A stretch of DNA of 64,000 bases. Origin: Candidatus Raymondbacteria bacterium RIFOXYA2_FULL_49_16. Lineage in GTDB: Bacteria > Fibrobacterota > OXYB2-FULL-49-7 > XYB2-FULL-49-35. Below, in pieces: positions 25,901 through 34,504 of the stretch; position 1 is the first letter of the stretch, and every line of letters starts with the position of its first letter. The stretch is taken from the NCBI GenBank assembly GCA_001789205.1, contig MFYT01000023.1:1-64000 (forward strand), in the 5' to 3' direction. A model generated the notes under the pieces. The model ran no database searches. It was not told the origin of the DNA and worked only from the letters and a program-made list of their open reading frames with translations. The position numbers and the translations under genes were made by a program.

Positions 25901-26291
25901 GTTTTTCGCTAATTTCTATCACGGTTTCACCGAGTTTGGTGTCCACCACGGATATGGTGGCGATGAATTCAGCGCGCTGTTTGCGCAATTGGCCAATGGC
26001 AAGAAGGTCGATGCCCAGTTCTTTTGCCGCTGAACGGTAGCATTCATCGTTGCCGCAGCCGCCCATTTTTTCAATGAGGGCCGCCAGCGCCACTTTGGAT
26101 TTTATCGAGAACATTTTGGTGTCAGAGAGCGCGGCAAGCACTTTTTGTTCGAAAAAGTCGACCATTTCCGTATTGGCGCCGGGCGCCCGCTTTATTTCAA
26201 GCAGCGTCAGGGAACGTTCAGCGGACACCGGAGAAGCCAGTATACTTGTTATAAGCGCGCCAATGGCGACGATAGAGGAAAAATATTTCAT
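22908..26291 (-). CDS. Large outer-membrane protein: CsgG/TolB-like N-terminus, beta-helix, beta-barrel
   Basis: The 1127-residue protein has a signal peptide (to about residue 24). Residues 25-150 resemble a TolB/CsgG-type alpha-beta domain (LTLLEIKRAPG, KVLAALSDTKMFSIKSK, GCGNDECYRSAAKELGIDLL, ISVVDTKLGETV). Residues 185-400 are a right-handed parallel beta-helix (VVVPANKTLTIEKGVTVLVG, APIVFKSA, GIHVDNGNATIANCSFQNNS). From about 450 to the end the sequence alternates as long amphipathic strands and finishes with GGGVFNLLF, a C-terminal aromatic typical of outer-membrane barrels. I know no named family with this order. It follows a FecR/Ig protein gene on the same strand, separated by a terminator, and has an AAGGGA ribosome site. 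Confidence 0.7.
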   Translation of the reverse strand: MKYFSSIVAIGALITSILASPVSAERSLTLLEIKRAPGANTEMVDFFEQKVLAALSDTKMFSIKSKVALAALIEKMGGCGNDECYRSAAKELGIDLLAIGQLRKQRAEFIATISVVDTKLGETVIEISEKLPGDVMLVSDKWVKDFVLQLEPLSLEAEAIDAKELAESEEAAKATVIMQDEIDGTLSTDKSPYLLVGNVVVPANKTLTIEKGVTVLVGGDYSTIVVYGQIMAEGVEGAPIVFKSAKKDAKAWDWDRIYIRGNQRSYFTWCTISNSNFGIHVDNGNATIANCSFQNNSISCIYALQSDVQVRYTQLGKGHIVGLNVDRGSKVSVDSGLIHNITHGVVCHPFSTLNMSRTRIEDNDFGIITDKRAQVKLEDIWVLKNRVGVLTDQEIKSNRLFMIKRNVEDLRVVTPEEVAKLMPEPQKITAVKVREKEFRDTVGFKGDFLSAPSRGESFTARMGLLGQVSLGLTYRAVNDLNESVHANIADSALPHQTTYIPGFRPELSLYLQSKVGDRESDLTINGYGNYNKMGSTTGDDHLRNLEAYRNIQKFEVINLTTTLPGHEIVLGDFSEDQSEISVSSRQIRGLKYEKTSTLEQGRSLDMSISGGQSTIPYPKGLKPDMLDSNTTPIRQEWLGLASVKSNVSRDLSVGAHFLTTRHVNNPILYPGVSLDSTELYGADPKLQSYNSGINATMQIRDNLSAFAEVDIGYADTLSTDVDSGDGSSFAYSKDTLIHHNFNLTQMTAGLIGVNFNLSGFDATVEYIRAQHDFYTGGNPSIKPQVGNLNKARFNGSKSFDVNILSGLTKSIDLNTAFDWEAAAKEETSIKPDFLGEDPIMVADSVAGDSVVNDPSLSFLSQPVENKLKGGLDIKMPIGPFSFEPNFSYYYEWVPALKRDAKSKDMKISVDGSEETVNATEYTDAEGRMTFGGALVYIPSYSSEVLTSMRLKLDGGVILINDMNRFDPALSYADTLQWEKNDGHQIKTKFDFALKLFKSRIGNKLKTSYQIRTKKYKDEAKQLFRLEDRFEVKVIPQKLTLNLKGYFSNQNTDYKEEKNNADGVWTGAFNKVNEVLKVYGVESEIKVGLTIMMSISVKGGYEYGTDTAESGGENFKTYYGGGVFNLLF

Positions 26292-26360
26292 AGGCTATGT
26301 CCCTTTTTTGGCTGGGGTTGTGTGTCTGCCGATAATATAATTATAGAATTGGGCTATGGG

Positions 26361-26397
26361 CAAAAAAGAAAAAGACGGCGCTTTCGCAAGCGCCGTC
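26361..26397 (-). terminator. Rho-independent terminator of the FecR-domain gene
   Basis: Arms GACGGCGCTT (26374-26383) and AAGCGCCGTC (26388-26397) enclose a TCGC loop. On the minus strand they are followed by TTTTTCTTTTTTG. It lies 23 bases after the stop at 26421 and insulates the barrel-protein gene. Confidence 0.85.
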
Positions 26398-26420
26398 TAA
26401 CTGGTTCTATGGTTTCCGGT

Positions 26421-29315
26421 TTACCGTCCAGTAATGGTTATTGACCCGTCCTGGAGTTTTTCCCTGTCAGTGATGTCGATGACCCTGATATGGAAATTGA
26501 TTTTCTTGGTATCGCCCTTTTTCCTGAAGAGGCCCTGGCTGTAGGGAATCAGGAGATCGTCGAATTCAAGGTCGCTGGGGATGCGTGTATTTTCGTAGAT
26601 GGACTTGGAACCCCCGTCGTACCAGAATTCAACGCGTTTGACTAGACGGTAGTCTTCGACCCCTTCGATGCGAAAGGCGATGGATATTTCTTCAGCGCCC
26701 GCATCGCTACCGGGCGGCGGCGGCGGAAGAATACGCTGGATTCTGGTGGAATTCCAGGTTGCGGGACTCAGCGGCCTCAGATAGGGCTGCTTGCTGATGA
26801 ATCCCGCCTTGGTCAGGGTCTTGGTAACCGTATTGCCGCCTTTGTCCTTTGCCTTGATGGTATATTGGATGTTTACACCATCGACATAATTCACCAATTG
26901 GGTCGCTCCATTGGTGGTTACGTCGAACTCATCTATCTGGCCTTCGCCCGATGCCTGGACCGTTACCTGAACCTCTTCGTCGGCCTTTGGACAGAGGAAG
27001 GAGCGGTCAAAGACCTTGATCGAAAGTTTGTCAGCCATCTCCTGAACCTGAAGCTCGGGTTTTTCCGTGTTTACCAGCGGACAGGTCCATGTCACGGAGA
27101 TTTCCTTGTTTTCGGGGTTTGCCGCTTCATCAGCGGCGGTGAAGACGACTTCAGTTTCCTGGAAGCAGGCCTTGTCTGTGTTGATGATCTCGTAATTATA
27201 GCTCCTGATGGTGCCGCCCGCACCGGAAAGCGGGACAATTTTATCATTGGCCCGTAGTTCAACCGCGTTGGTTTTTACTTCGATCACTATTTTGGGAGCC
27301 ACGCATTTGGGCTGGGCAACCAGAAGCACCAGGTCGTATTTCTGTTTTTCATAACGAAAGGACACGGAACTCTTTTTTTCACCAGTGCGCTGGGAGGCGC
27401 CCGCGTTCACATTGACGGGCACGCGGATAGGCGCTGACGTAACGCCGTTGCAGCTGCTTTCGACGATAATGTCGAATTTTTTACGTACATCGGCGCCTGA
27501 TTCGAGAATGGCCGACACCTCGACATCATAGTCGCCTGTTTCATCGGACATGGGATATTCGCATTCAAAGGTCCCATCGGAAAAGACGCGCGCCTCCTTG
27601 ACCCCGTCAATGAGCACCTTGGCAAGCGCTGGCGTGACTTTACCGCGAATAATGACCGGCAGCTTGATGAGCTTGGCGCTGTTGCGCGGCTCCGTGACCG
27701 TGAGGGTAAGGGGCTGGTCCTGGCCAGCGCCAAAACCGCTATTGACTGTTGCCGAAAACGAGGTGCCGGTCACTGTTGCCGGAGTACCGTTGATTTTTAT
27801 GGTGGCTGCGGGATTGGTCGTGTTGCCTTTGACCGTAAAGACCGGGTCGACATCCGCGTTGCTGGAAGGTTCGGTGATCTCAATATCGCACGCGTTATCG
27901 CCGAGAGAGACCCTGACCTTTACCATGGCTTTCTGGGTTTGTCCCTTGGCGGTTGCCGTGATGGCAAGGGTATGCTCGCCAAAAGTGCGCGGCAGTTCGT
28001 AGAGACCGGCGAAGTTGCCCGAAGCGTCAGCTGTTACCTTGGCGCCCGAGCCGAAGGTGACAATTGCGCCAGGCAGAGTAATGCCCCGGACCGGGATCTT
28101 GTTTATTTTAACGAACTCTTCGCCTTCGGCAGGGGCATTGATTATGAGCGCAAGCTCCTTGGGCGTTTCAATGATGGAGACGTTTACCGAAAGGCTTTTT
28201 GAGAGGGCGCCCATTTTCGCGGTAAAAGTGACCTGGTAGTTACCCGGCGCCGCTGAAGGGAGTTTGTATGAGGCGGAGAAGCTGCCGGTGCCCGAGACAG
28301 TGATCACCTGGCCATCGCCGAGTGCGACTGTGGCGTCCGGCGTCGCTGTGCCAGCGACATCAATGGTGTTACTGGTGGTGGTGGCGCCTTCGACGGGCGA
28401 CTCAATGGCCAGGTCGATGGTTTTGGGCGCCGCGCCGCCTAGAACCACCTTCTTGGTTTTTGTGGCTGTGAGACCATCTTTGATCGCGGTGAACGTGATT
28501 TGCTGTTCGCCCGCGGCGTTTTCCGGGAAGGTATACGAGGAGGCGAAGCTGCCGTCGGCGCCGGGTATAATGTCGGCGCCGCCGCTGACTTTGATCACTG
28601 CGCCGGGAACGGTTTTACCCGCAAGGGCCACGACGTTGGAGGACAATACTGCGTCATCTTCAGGTGAGGTGATGTCGAGGAAAATGTCCCGCGACCCTTG
28701 TTGCCCTGGAGCGCCGGATATCGCCTGGACATTGACGCCTGCCGTTCCTTGGTTTACGGTTGCCTGCTGATTGGTGAAAACGAAGACTGGTTTGCCTCCT
28801 GATTTGCTCGAAACTTCAACTGATCCTTCACGCACCTGGATGACCGTGCGGCCCTGCTGCACATTGACCCCGAGTTCCGTGCCGCGGATGGCCGCAGTGG
28901 CTGTGGGCGTTTCAAACACAAAACTCGACCGTGTGTTAGTGAGCTTTTTGACGTTCGCCAGGATGCTTCCGGTTTTGACCGAGAGCTTTGTGTTGTCGGC
29001 CTTGGTACGGCTGTCGCTGGAAAGTTCAGAGAGCTCGAATACGGTGTTTTCGGAGATGGTGATGACACTGCCCTCGGAGGTCTCAACATCGGCGCGGGAT
29101 TCGACAAAGGTGCGGATCGCATCCCTACTTTTCAGCCGCAGGCCTATTTTAACTTCGCGCCATTCTTTTTCCTTATCACTTTTTACCATGACCTTTCCGA
29201 CGTAGAATTTAAGCGTTGCACCGCGTTCTTTTAATTGTTGTGAAAAGGCGGCGCTGATAAAGATCGCGATAAAGAAGAGAAGAGAGAGGAACGAAACCCT
29301 ATTCAATATTTTCAT
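26421..29315 (-). CDS. Secreted FecR-domain protein with Ig-like repeats
   Basis: The 964-residue protein has a signal peptide (to about residue 25). Residues 30-180 are a FecR-type domain (KFYVGKVMVKSDKEKEWREV, VETSEGSVITISENTVFEL, ATAAIRGTELGVNVQQGRTV, IQVREGSVEVSS). Residues 210-480 hold three or four Ig-like repeats of about 90 residues, each starting ITSP/IESPVEG/INAPAEG and containing V.G.T.PGA.V. More beta-sandwich regions follow to about 870. It has no TM helix after the signal and no sorting domain. FecR domains outside sigma regulation often occur in peptidoglycan- or surface-associated proteins; that use is inferred. The GGGGG ribosome site precedes the ATG. Confidence 0.75.
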   Translation of the reverse strand: MKILNRVSFLSLLFFIAIFISAAFSQQLKERGATLKFYVGKVMVKSDKEKEWREVKIGLRLKSRDAIRTFVESRADVETSEGSVITISENTVFELSELSSDSRTKADNTKLSVKTGSILANVKKLTNTRSSFVFETPTATAAIRGTELGVNVQQGRTVIQVREGSVEVSSKSGGKPVFVFTNQQATVNQGTAGVNVQAISGAPGQQGSRDIFLDITSPEDDAVLSSNVVALAGKTVPGAVIKVSGGADIIPGADGSFASSYTFPENAAGEQQITFTAIKDGLTATKTKKVVLGGAAPKTIDLAIESPVEGATTTSNTIDVAGTATPDATVALGDGQVITVSGTGSFSASYKLPSAAPGNYQVTFTAKMGALSKSLSVNVSIIETPKELALIINAPAEGEEFVKINKIPVRGITLPGAIVTFGSGAKVTADASGNFAGLYELPRTFGEHTLAITATAKGQTQKAMVKVRVSLGDNACDIEITEPSSNADVDPVFTVKGNTTNPAATIKINGTPATVTGTSFSATVNSGFGAGQDQPLTLTVTEPRNSAKLIKLPVIIRGKVTPALAKVLIDGVKEARVFSDGTFECEYPMSDETGDYDVEVSAILESGADVRKKFDIIVESSCNGVTSAPIRVPVNVNAGASQRTGEKKSSVSFRYEKQKYDLVLLVAQPKCVAPKIVIEVKTNAVELRANDKIVPLSGAGGTIRSYNYEIINTDKACFQETEVVFTAADEAANPENKEISVTWTCPLVNTEKPELQVQEMADKLSIKVFDRSFLCPKADEEVQVTVQASGEGQIDEFDVTTNGATQLVNYVDGVNIQYTIKAKDKGGNTVTKTLTKAGFISKQPYLRPLSPATWNSTRIQRILPPPPPGSDAGAEEISIAFRIEGVEDYRLVKRVEFWYDGGSKSIYENTRIPSDLEFDDLLIPYSQGLFRKKGDTKKINFHIRVIDITDREKLQDGSITITGR

Positions 29316-29470
29316 TGCAAGCCCCCTGGTTTTCAGGTACTATTGATTAAAATATACTTAAACAACTCGAAATACAACATTTAAAATAAATATTATTTGA
29401 TAGCATGGTGAAATATTTTTTCGGTAATCAGACATACATTATTAATATAAATTAAATAGCTATTTTCTTC

Positions 29471-29486
29471 TGTGATTTCAATCACA
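29471..29486. promoter_or_regulatory. CRP/FNR-type palindromic site
   Basis: TGTGATTTCAATCACA is a perfect palindrome and exactly fits TGTGA-N6-TCACA. It lies in the 304-base AT-rich space between the divergent FecR-domain gene and the small gene at 29620. TATAAT boxes follow at 29493 and 29518. Which gene it controls is not clear. Confidence 0.5.
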
Positions 29487-29619
29487 TTTGGTTATAATAC
29501 ATTCAAAATCAGAGGCTTATAATAAATAAATCCCTGCTATTATTTGCTTGATTTGTTGTAATGCTATAAATTATAATATAGTTATAGTTCTTTTTGAAAT
29601 TTTTTGGAAGGAAAATCAC

Positions 29620-30000
29620 ATGGTTCCTGAAATGGTTGAAGAAAAAGTTGACGTTGTTGAAAAGATCAATAGAAATGAAACGGTTGAGGCAATCAGCGTC
29701 AATTATGAAGAGAACGGTATTCTTCTGGTCAAAGAAATAAAGAAGGAAATCCTTTCCCGGGGTGCTTGGGCAACGGTAATGTTCCTATACCAGGAATACG
29801 ATCGGGCGAATAGTTCATATAAACCACCTAAAATTTCTTTGCGCCGCTATCAGAAAAAAAATGGCAACTATATCCAGCGGAGCAAATTCAGTATTTCCGG
29901 CGAAAAACAAGCGGGTCTTATTTCTCAAAAAATTAGTGATTGGTATCGCGAATTCGGCGGTGTTGTTGCCGGCGGATCTTCGGACGACGCCGAGGCCTGA
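29620..30000 (+). CDS. Conserved-looking small cytoplasmic protein, unknown function
   Basis: I chose the ATG at 29620, preceded by GGAAGG; the frame extends upstream without a ribosome site. The 126-residue product has no signal or membrane segment. The middle, ILSRGAWATVMFLYQEYDR, then PPKISLRRYQKKNGNYIQRS, and KFSISGEKQAGLISQKISDW, looks like a beta-rich nucleic-acid-binding module followed by a helix. I cannot name the family. It directly precedes ybeY (10 bases) and may be co-transcribed with it. A CRP-like site lies upstream. Confidence 0.65.
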   Translation: MVPEMVEEKVDVVEKINRNETVEAISVNYEENGILLVKEIKKEILSRGAWATVMFLYQEYDRANSSYKPPKISLRRYQKKNGNYIQRSKFSISGEKQAGLISQKISDWYREFGGVVAGGSSDDAEA

Positions 30001-30010
30001 AGAACGCATT

Positions 30011-30412
30011 GTGCCATTGGTATCGGTTTTTTCGCGCTGTTCGAGCCACCCTTTTCCCCTCAAAGTCCTCCAATCACGCGCCCAGAGGCTTTTAGCGCAT
30101 GAACTGCCCGCTGCCGCGCCGGTCTTCATTGTGTTGTGTGGAAACCGGTTTATCAGGACGCTGAATAACAAATACAGAAAAAAGGACAGGCCCACAGACG
30201 TCCTTTCGTTCAATTTCAACGATCCTGATCTTCTGGGAGAGATTTATATTTCCCTTGAAAAGGCCCGTTCGCAGGCCCGCGAATATGGTATTTCCCTGAA
30301 GCAGGAGGTTTGGCGCCTTGCGACCCATGGTCTTTTCCACCTGCTCGGATATACGCATCATAAAAAAAGAGACAGGGTTATCATGCAGCGGAAAGAAGCC
30401 TGTTATCACTGA
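30011..30412 (+). CDS. ybeY: Endoribonuclease YbeY
   Basis: The start is taken as the GTG at 30011, which gives a 133-residue product close to the family length; the frame is open further upstream but overlaps the previous gene. Motifs are NNKYRKKDRPTDVLSFNFND, GEIYISLEKARSQA and the zinc site HGLFHLLGYTHH. The third part usually reads GYDH, here GYTHH. YbeY matures 16S rRNA and takes part in ribosome quality control. Confidence 0.85.
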   Translation: MPLVSVFSRCSSHPFPLKVLQSRAQRLLAHELPAAAPVFIVLCGNRFIRTLNNKYRKKDRPTDVLSFNFNDPDLLGEIYISLEKARSQAREYGISLKQEVWRLATHGLFHLLGYTHHKKRDRVIMQRKEACYH

Positions 30413-30480
30413 AGAGACTAGCACCCCCTTCTTTGTAGCAAAAACAATACCATAATTATTATCTTAAAAGTAGGAAAAAT

Positions 30481-31368
30481 ATGGGCGAGACTAATATAAA
30501 ACACGACCATGAAATCGTCGAGGAGTTGATCGACGAAGATATTATTGGCCTTGAGAGCGGTGACATTATTGACCGGATTGAGGCGGTTGAAAAATACAAC
30601 AAGGTCAAAAACCGGCATGGTAAAACATTTTACCAGAAGCTTATTTTCGCCCTTACGAATATCCGGATAGACGAGAAAACCGCCAGTGATGACTGGAAAA
30701 GCATCCTCCTCCACATGCGTGCCATGAACCAGAAACTTGGTAGAAATGTAGGCATCAGGGTTGCCACGTTGGATTTTTACACCAACTTCAAAAAGCAGAT
30801 TGTGAGTCCTAAGATAATCGATATGAACGAATACACTACCACGGTGCGGCAGTCGATTACCGACCCCCTTACCCGGTGCTACAATCGCCGGTATTTCGAT
30901 TATCTCATTAAGCACCACTTCGTGGTTGCGCAGGAGACCGGGAAACCCATTGTCTTTTGCATGGCGGATATCGATGATTTCAAGCTTTTCAATGACCGGC
31001 ATGGCCATATTGCGGGCGACCTTGCGCTTATTGAAATTTCCCGCATTCTAAACGCGGTGACTCGGAAGACCGATATTGTTGCGCGCTATGGCGGCGAGGA
31101 ATTCGGCATTATAATGCCGGGCGTCAGGAAAAAGGACGCTGAAAAGGTCTGTTCGCGGTTGCGTAAAGCTGTTGCCGCTTACCGGTTTCCGGGCGGGACC
31201 GGTCTTACGGGCAAAAAGATGACTATTTCAGTGGGCATTGCCGGTTCCGAGGATGGACCAGCGACACACATGGACCTGATCCAAAAGGCCGATACCGCGC
31301 TCTACCAATGCAAGAATGGCGGGAAAAACTGCGTCAGGCTTTTTCAACCTGTTTTGGTGTCCCAATGA
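30481..31368 (+). CDS. Diguanylate cyclase (GGDEF)
   Basis: The 295-residue protein has no membrane segment. Residues 1-120 are a helical region of unknown type. The GGDEF domain starts at ITDPLTRCYNRRYFD (about 126-140). It has DIDDFKLFNDRHGHIAGD, the active site GGEEF (204-208), and an RKTD inhibitory site (195-198) five residues before it, then KMTISVGIA and ADTALYQCKNGGKN. It should make cyclic di-GMP with product inhibition. Its TGA overlaps the ATG of aroE. Confidence 0.9.
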   Translation: MGETNIKHDHEIVEELIDEDIIGLESGDIIDRIEAVEKYNKVKNRHGKTFYQKLIFALTNIRIDEKTASDDWKSILLHMRAMNQKLGRNVGIRVATLDFYTNFKKQIVSPKIIDMNEYTTTVRQSITDPLTRCYNRRYFDYLIKHHFVVAQETGKPIVFCMADIDDFKLFNDRHGHIAGDLALIEISRILNAVTRKTDIVARYGGEEFGIIMPGVRKKDAEKVCSRLRKAVAAYRFPGGTGLTGKKMTISVGIAGSEDGPATHMDLIQKADTALYQCKNGGKNCVRLFQPVLVSQ

Positions 31369-32210
31369 TCAACGGCGCAACACGGCTATTGGGGGTCATT
31401 GGCAGTCCCATTGAACATACACGGTCGCCGCACATGCACAACGAGGCGCTTTCCAGGCTTCGCATCAACGCGGTCTATGTGCCGCTCAAGGTTGAATCGC
31501 ATATGCTCAAGGCCGCGGTCAACGGGTTGCGCGCATTTAATTTCCTGGGCGCAAACGTGACCATTCCCTACAAAGAGGCGGTGGCGCCGTATCTCGACAG
31601 TATATCAAACGAATCGGCGCTTATTGGCGCGGTTAATACTATTGTCAACCGTCGTGGCCGGCTTTGGGGCACCACTACCGATCCTGACGGCATTCTGGGA
31701 GCGCTCAAACGCGGCACAATGGGCTATGAGGGAAAACGGGTCACCATCATGGGAACAGGCGGGGCGGCGCGTACGGCGCTTTTCACCTTTCTACTTAACG
31801 GCGTGCGTGATATCGTGGTCGCGGGCCGGCGGCCTGAACGGGCCCGGAGTATGGCGGCAAAGGCGCGGCGGGCATGCGGCGTCCTGGTGCCGGTCCTCTC
31901 CCTTGACAGCGGCGAGTTCAGGGACCGTATACGCGAAACAGAGCTTCTGGTCAATGCCACCTCCGCGGGTATGTATCCGCGTATGCGTGAAACGCCGGTA
32001 GCGGCCGCATTGCTGCACGGGCGCATGGCGGTCTTCGACATGATTTATAATCCGCTGGTCAGCAGGTTTCTCCGCGAGGCCGCGCGCGCCGGGGCCAGGA
32101 CCATGAACGGCCTGCCAATGCTTGTGTATCAGGGCATGGCCTCTTTTACGCTCTGGACTGGAAAAAGAACGGCGTTCGAAGTATTTTATAGAAAGGCGCT
32201 TGCTGCATGA
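31365..32210 (+). CDS. aroE: Shikimate dehydrogenase
   Basis: The start at 31365 forms an ATGA overlap with the cyclase gene. The 281-residue product has the substrate motif [17 protein letters not shown], the catalytic Lys in [17 protein letters not shown], the NADP loop GTGGAARTA, and NATSAGMYP. It reduces 3-dehydroshikimate in aromatic amino acid synthesis. Its stop overlaps the start of lptB. Confidence 0.95.
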   Translation: MINGATRLLGVIGSPIEHTRSPHMHNEALSRLRINAVYVPLKVESHMLKAAVNGLRAFNFLGANVTIPYKEAVAPYLDSISNESALIGAVNTIVNRRGRLWGTTTDPDGILGALKRGTMGYEGKRVTIMGTGGAARTALFTFLLNGVRDIVVAGRRPERARSMAAKARRACGVLVPVLSLDSGEFRDRIRETELLVNATSAGMYPRMRETPVAAALLHGRMAVFDMIYNPLVSRFLREAARAGARTMNGLPMLVYQGMASFTLWTGKRTAFEVFYRKALAA

Positions 32211-32932
32211 ACCAGATCCGCACCGACAGGATTGTCAGGGTATACAGCGGCCGCAAGGTTGTCAACGAGGTTTCCATCACCGTGAACAAGGGTGAAGTCG
32301 TGGGCCTTCTGGGACCCAATGGCGCGGGAAAGACAACGAGTTTCTATATGATCGTTGGTCTGATCAAACCCACAAAAGGGAGGATTTTCGGCGATGACCG
32401 CGACATCACCAGCCTGCCCATGTACCGCCGCGCGCGCGTGGGCATCGGCTACCTGCCCCAAGAGGCGTCGGTGTTCCGGAAACTGTCTGTCGAGGACAAT
32501 ATCATGGCCATTCTCGAATCACTGAAAATACCGGACCATGATCGGCGCGAACGGCTCGAACAATTACTTGAAGACTTTAATATCACCGCGGTCCGGAAAA
32601 GCCTGGCCTACACGCTCTCGGGCGGAGAACGAAGGCGTACGGAAATCGCCCGCTCGCTTGCCACCACCCCGGATTTCATGTTGCTCGACGAACCCTTTGC
32701 GGGTATTGACCCCATTGCGGTCGAGGACATCCAGTCGATAATCTCGGGGCTCAGGCAAAAAGGCCTGGGCGTGCTTATTACCGACCATAATGTACGCGAT
32801 ACCCTTGCCATCACCGACCGCGCCTATATTATATGCGAGGGCCAAATTCTCAAGGAAGGCACAGCGGAATTTCTCGCCAACGACCCTGAGGCGCGGAAAA
32901 TTTATCTGGGCACCAACTTCAAGCTGGATTGA
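32207..32932 (+). CDS. lptB: LPS export ABC transporter ATPase LptB
   Basis: The 241-residue protein has Walker [10 protein letters not shown] (36-44), Q-loop [13 protein letters not shown], signature [16 protein letters not shown], Walker [14 protein letters not shown] and the LptB-typical [10 protein letters not shown]. It drives lipopolysaccharide extraction with LptFG. The order lptB-rpoN-hpf is conserved in many diderm bacteria, which supports the assignment. It overlaps aroE by 4 bases. Confidence 0.95.
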   Translation: MNQIRTDRIVRVYSGRKVVNEVSITVNKGEVVGLLGPNGAGKTTSFYMIVGLIKPTKGRIFGDDRDITSLPMYRRARVGIGYLPQEASVFRKLSVEDNIMAILESLKIPDHDRRERLEQLLEDFNITAVRKSLAYTLSGGERRRTEIARSLATTPDFMLLDEPFAGIDPIAVEDIQSIISGLRQKGLGVLITDHNVRDTLAITDRAYIICEGQILKEGTAEFLANDPEARKIYLGTNFKLD

Positions 32933-32945
32933 TACGGAGGCGATT

Positions 32946-34424
32946 TTGAACATTTCCCTAGAGACCTCGTTAAAACTGAGCCAGACGCTGTCGCCGCAGA
33001 TGATCCAGTCGCTCAAATTGCTCCAGTATTCCAACCTCCAGCTCGAACAGGTGATCCGTCAGGAGATGCAGCAGAATCCCATTCTGGAAGAGGTCCCTTC
33101 CGACGAGCCTGTACAAGAAGATCCTGTCCAAGAAGAGGAGTCGCGCGAAGAACCCGCGCTCGCTGAAGAGGCCGCCCCTGAGGCGCCTGTAGCCGACACC
33201 CCTTCTTCAAACGACGACGAACCAGCTGAAACGGCCCAAAGCGAGGATGAAACTGATTGGGAAGAGTATTTCGATGACGGGTTCGACCTTGGATATCGTA
33301 CTACCGAGGAGGAACGGGTCGATGAGATCTACGAGAAAATTCCAGTGAACACAGCCTCGCTTGAGGAGCACCTGCTCAAACAGCTTCAGGAAAAGAGCCT
33401 TGCACCCGGCCAGCAGGCCATTGGCGAATTTATCATCGGCAACATCAACGACAAAGGGTACCTGGTGGTCACACCCGAGGATATCGCTAGCCGTTTTTCA
33501 ACTGACGTCAAACATGCGGAAGAGGTCCGGCACATCATCCAGAACTTCGATCCCCAGGGAGTCGCGTCCCTTAATCTGCAGGAATGCCTGCTTACCCAGA
33601 TACGGGCAAAAGGCATGGGATCATCGCTTATGGCGGCGATTGTTTCAGACCATTTCGAATTGTTGAAAAAGTACCACCTTCCCGAAATAGCCCGGAAGCT
33701 CTCGGTCCCGGTCACCGAGGTGCAGAACGCGGTACACGATCTCTCAAAGTTCGAACCAAGCCCTGGAACGCTTATTGGGTCTGGGCGGCCGCAAGTAATC
33801 ATTCCTGACCTTATTGTAAATAAACTTGAAAACGGGGAGTTTTCGATAACGCTCAACGACGGTTCCGTGCCCATAATGCGTGTGAGCCAGCCCTATCTTA
33901 ATCTGCTTAAACGGGAACGGAAAAAGTCCCCCGATGTGCGCAAATATCTTTCAGAAAAGCTCAATGCCGCGAATTGGCTCCTCCGCTCCATTGAGCAGCG
34001 CAAGATCACCATGATCAAGGTAATGACCGCCATTGTCGACAAGCAGCGGACCTGGTTCGAAAAAGGTCCGCCCAATCTCAAACCGCTCATTCTCCAGGAA
34101 ATCGCGGACCAGATCAGTATGCACATCTCCACGGTCTGCAGGGTCACCAATGGCAAATATGTGCAAACGCCCTATGGCATCTTTGAATTGAAGTATTTTT
34201 TCAGCGGCGGGGTCGATCAGGACGATGGTACCGAGATGTCCACATCGGGTGCCAAGGACCTCATCAAGGAGTTCATTGACAACGAAAACAAGAAGCGGCC
34301 CTTAAGCGACCAAAAACTGGTTGAGATGCTGCAACAGCGGGGTATCCAGGTGGCGCGCCGGACAATATCAAAATACCGGGAACAGATGAATGTTTTGCCC
34401 GCGAGGTTGAGGAAGGAGTTCTAA
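32946..34424 (+). CDS. rpoN: RNA polymerase sigma-54 factor
   Basis: I start the gene at a TTG (32946) with GGAGGCGA just upstream; the frame is open earlier but overlaps lptB. The 492-residue product has the Gln/Leu-rich region I (LKLSQTLSPQMIQSLKLLQY), a long acidic region II (about residues 45-125), the core-binding region, a helix-turn-helix (ADQISMHISTVCRVTNGKY) and an RpoN box, ARRTISKYREQMNV, at the C-terminus. It lies 13 bases after lptB. Confidence 0.95.
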   Translation: MNISLETSLKLSQTLSPQMIQSLKLLQYSNLQLEQVIRQEMQQNPILEEVPSDEPVQEDPVQEEESREEPALAEEAAPEAPVADTPSSNDDEPAETAQSEDETDWEEYFDDGFDLGYRTTEEERVDEIYEKIPVNTASLEEHLLKQLQEKSLAPGQQAIGEFIIGNINDKGYLVVTPEDIASRFSTDVKHAEEVRHIIQNFDPQGVASLNLQECLLTQIRAKGMGSSLMAAIVSDHFELLKKYHLPEIARKLSVPVTEVQNAVHDLSKFEPSPGTLIGSGRPQVIIPDLIVNKLENGEFSITLNDGSVPIMRVSQPYLNLLKRERKKSPDVRKYLSEKLNAANWLLRSIEQRKITMIKVMTAIVDKQRTWFEKGPPNLKPLILQEIADQISMHISTVCRVTNGKYVQTPYGIFELKYFFSGGVDQDDGTEMSTSGAKDLIKEFIDNENKKRPLSDQKLVEMLQQRGIQVARRTISKYREQMNVLPARLRKEF

Positions 34425-34427
34425 AAA

Positions 34428-34498
34428 AGGCGCGAGGCGCGAGGACCAAAGGCGCGAGGAAGATATCCTCGGTCCCTCGGTCCTGGATCCTCGATCCT
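34428..34498. repeat. GC-rich repeat with hairpin between rpoN and lipA
   Basis: GGCGCGAGG occurs at the start and again 20 bases on, with CGCGAGGACC between. Then CGAGGA-AGATA-TCCTCG forms a hairpin, followed by GGTCCCTCGGTCCTGGATCC. The words GAGGACC and GGTCC(C)TC are complementary. It is the only sizeable gap inside the core cluster and leaves lipA without a clear ribosome site. Confidence 0.5.
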
Positions 34499-34504
34499 GC
34501 ATGT

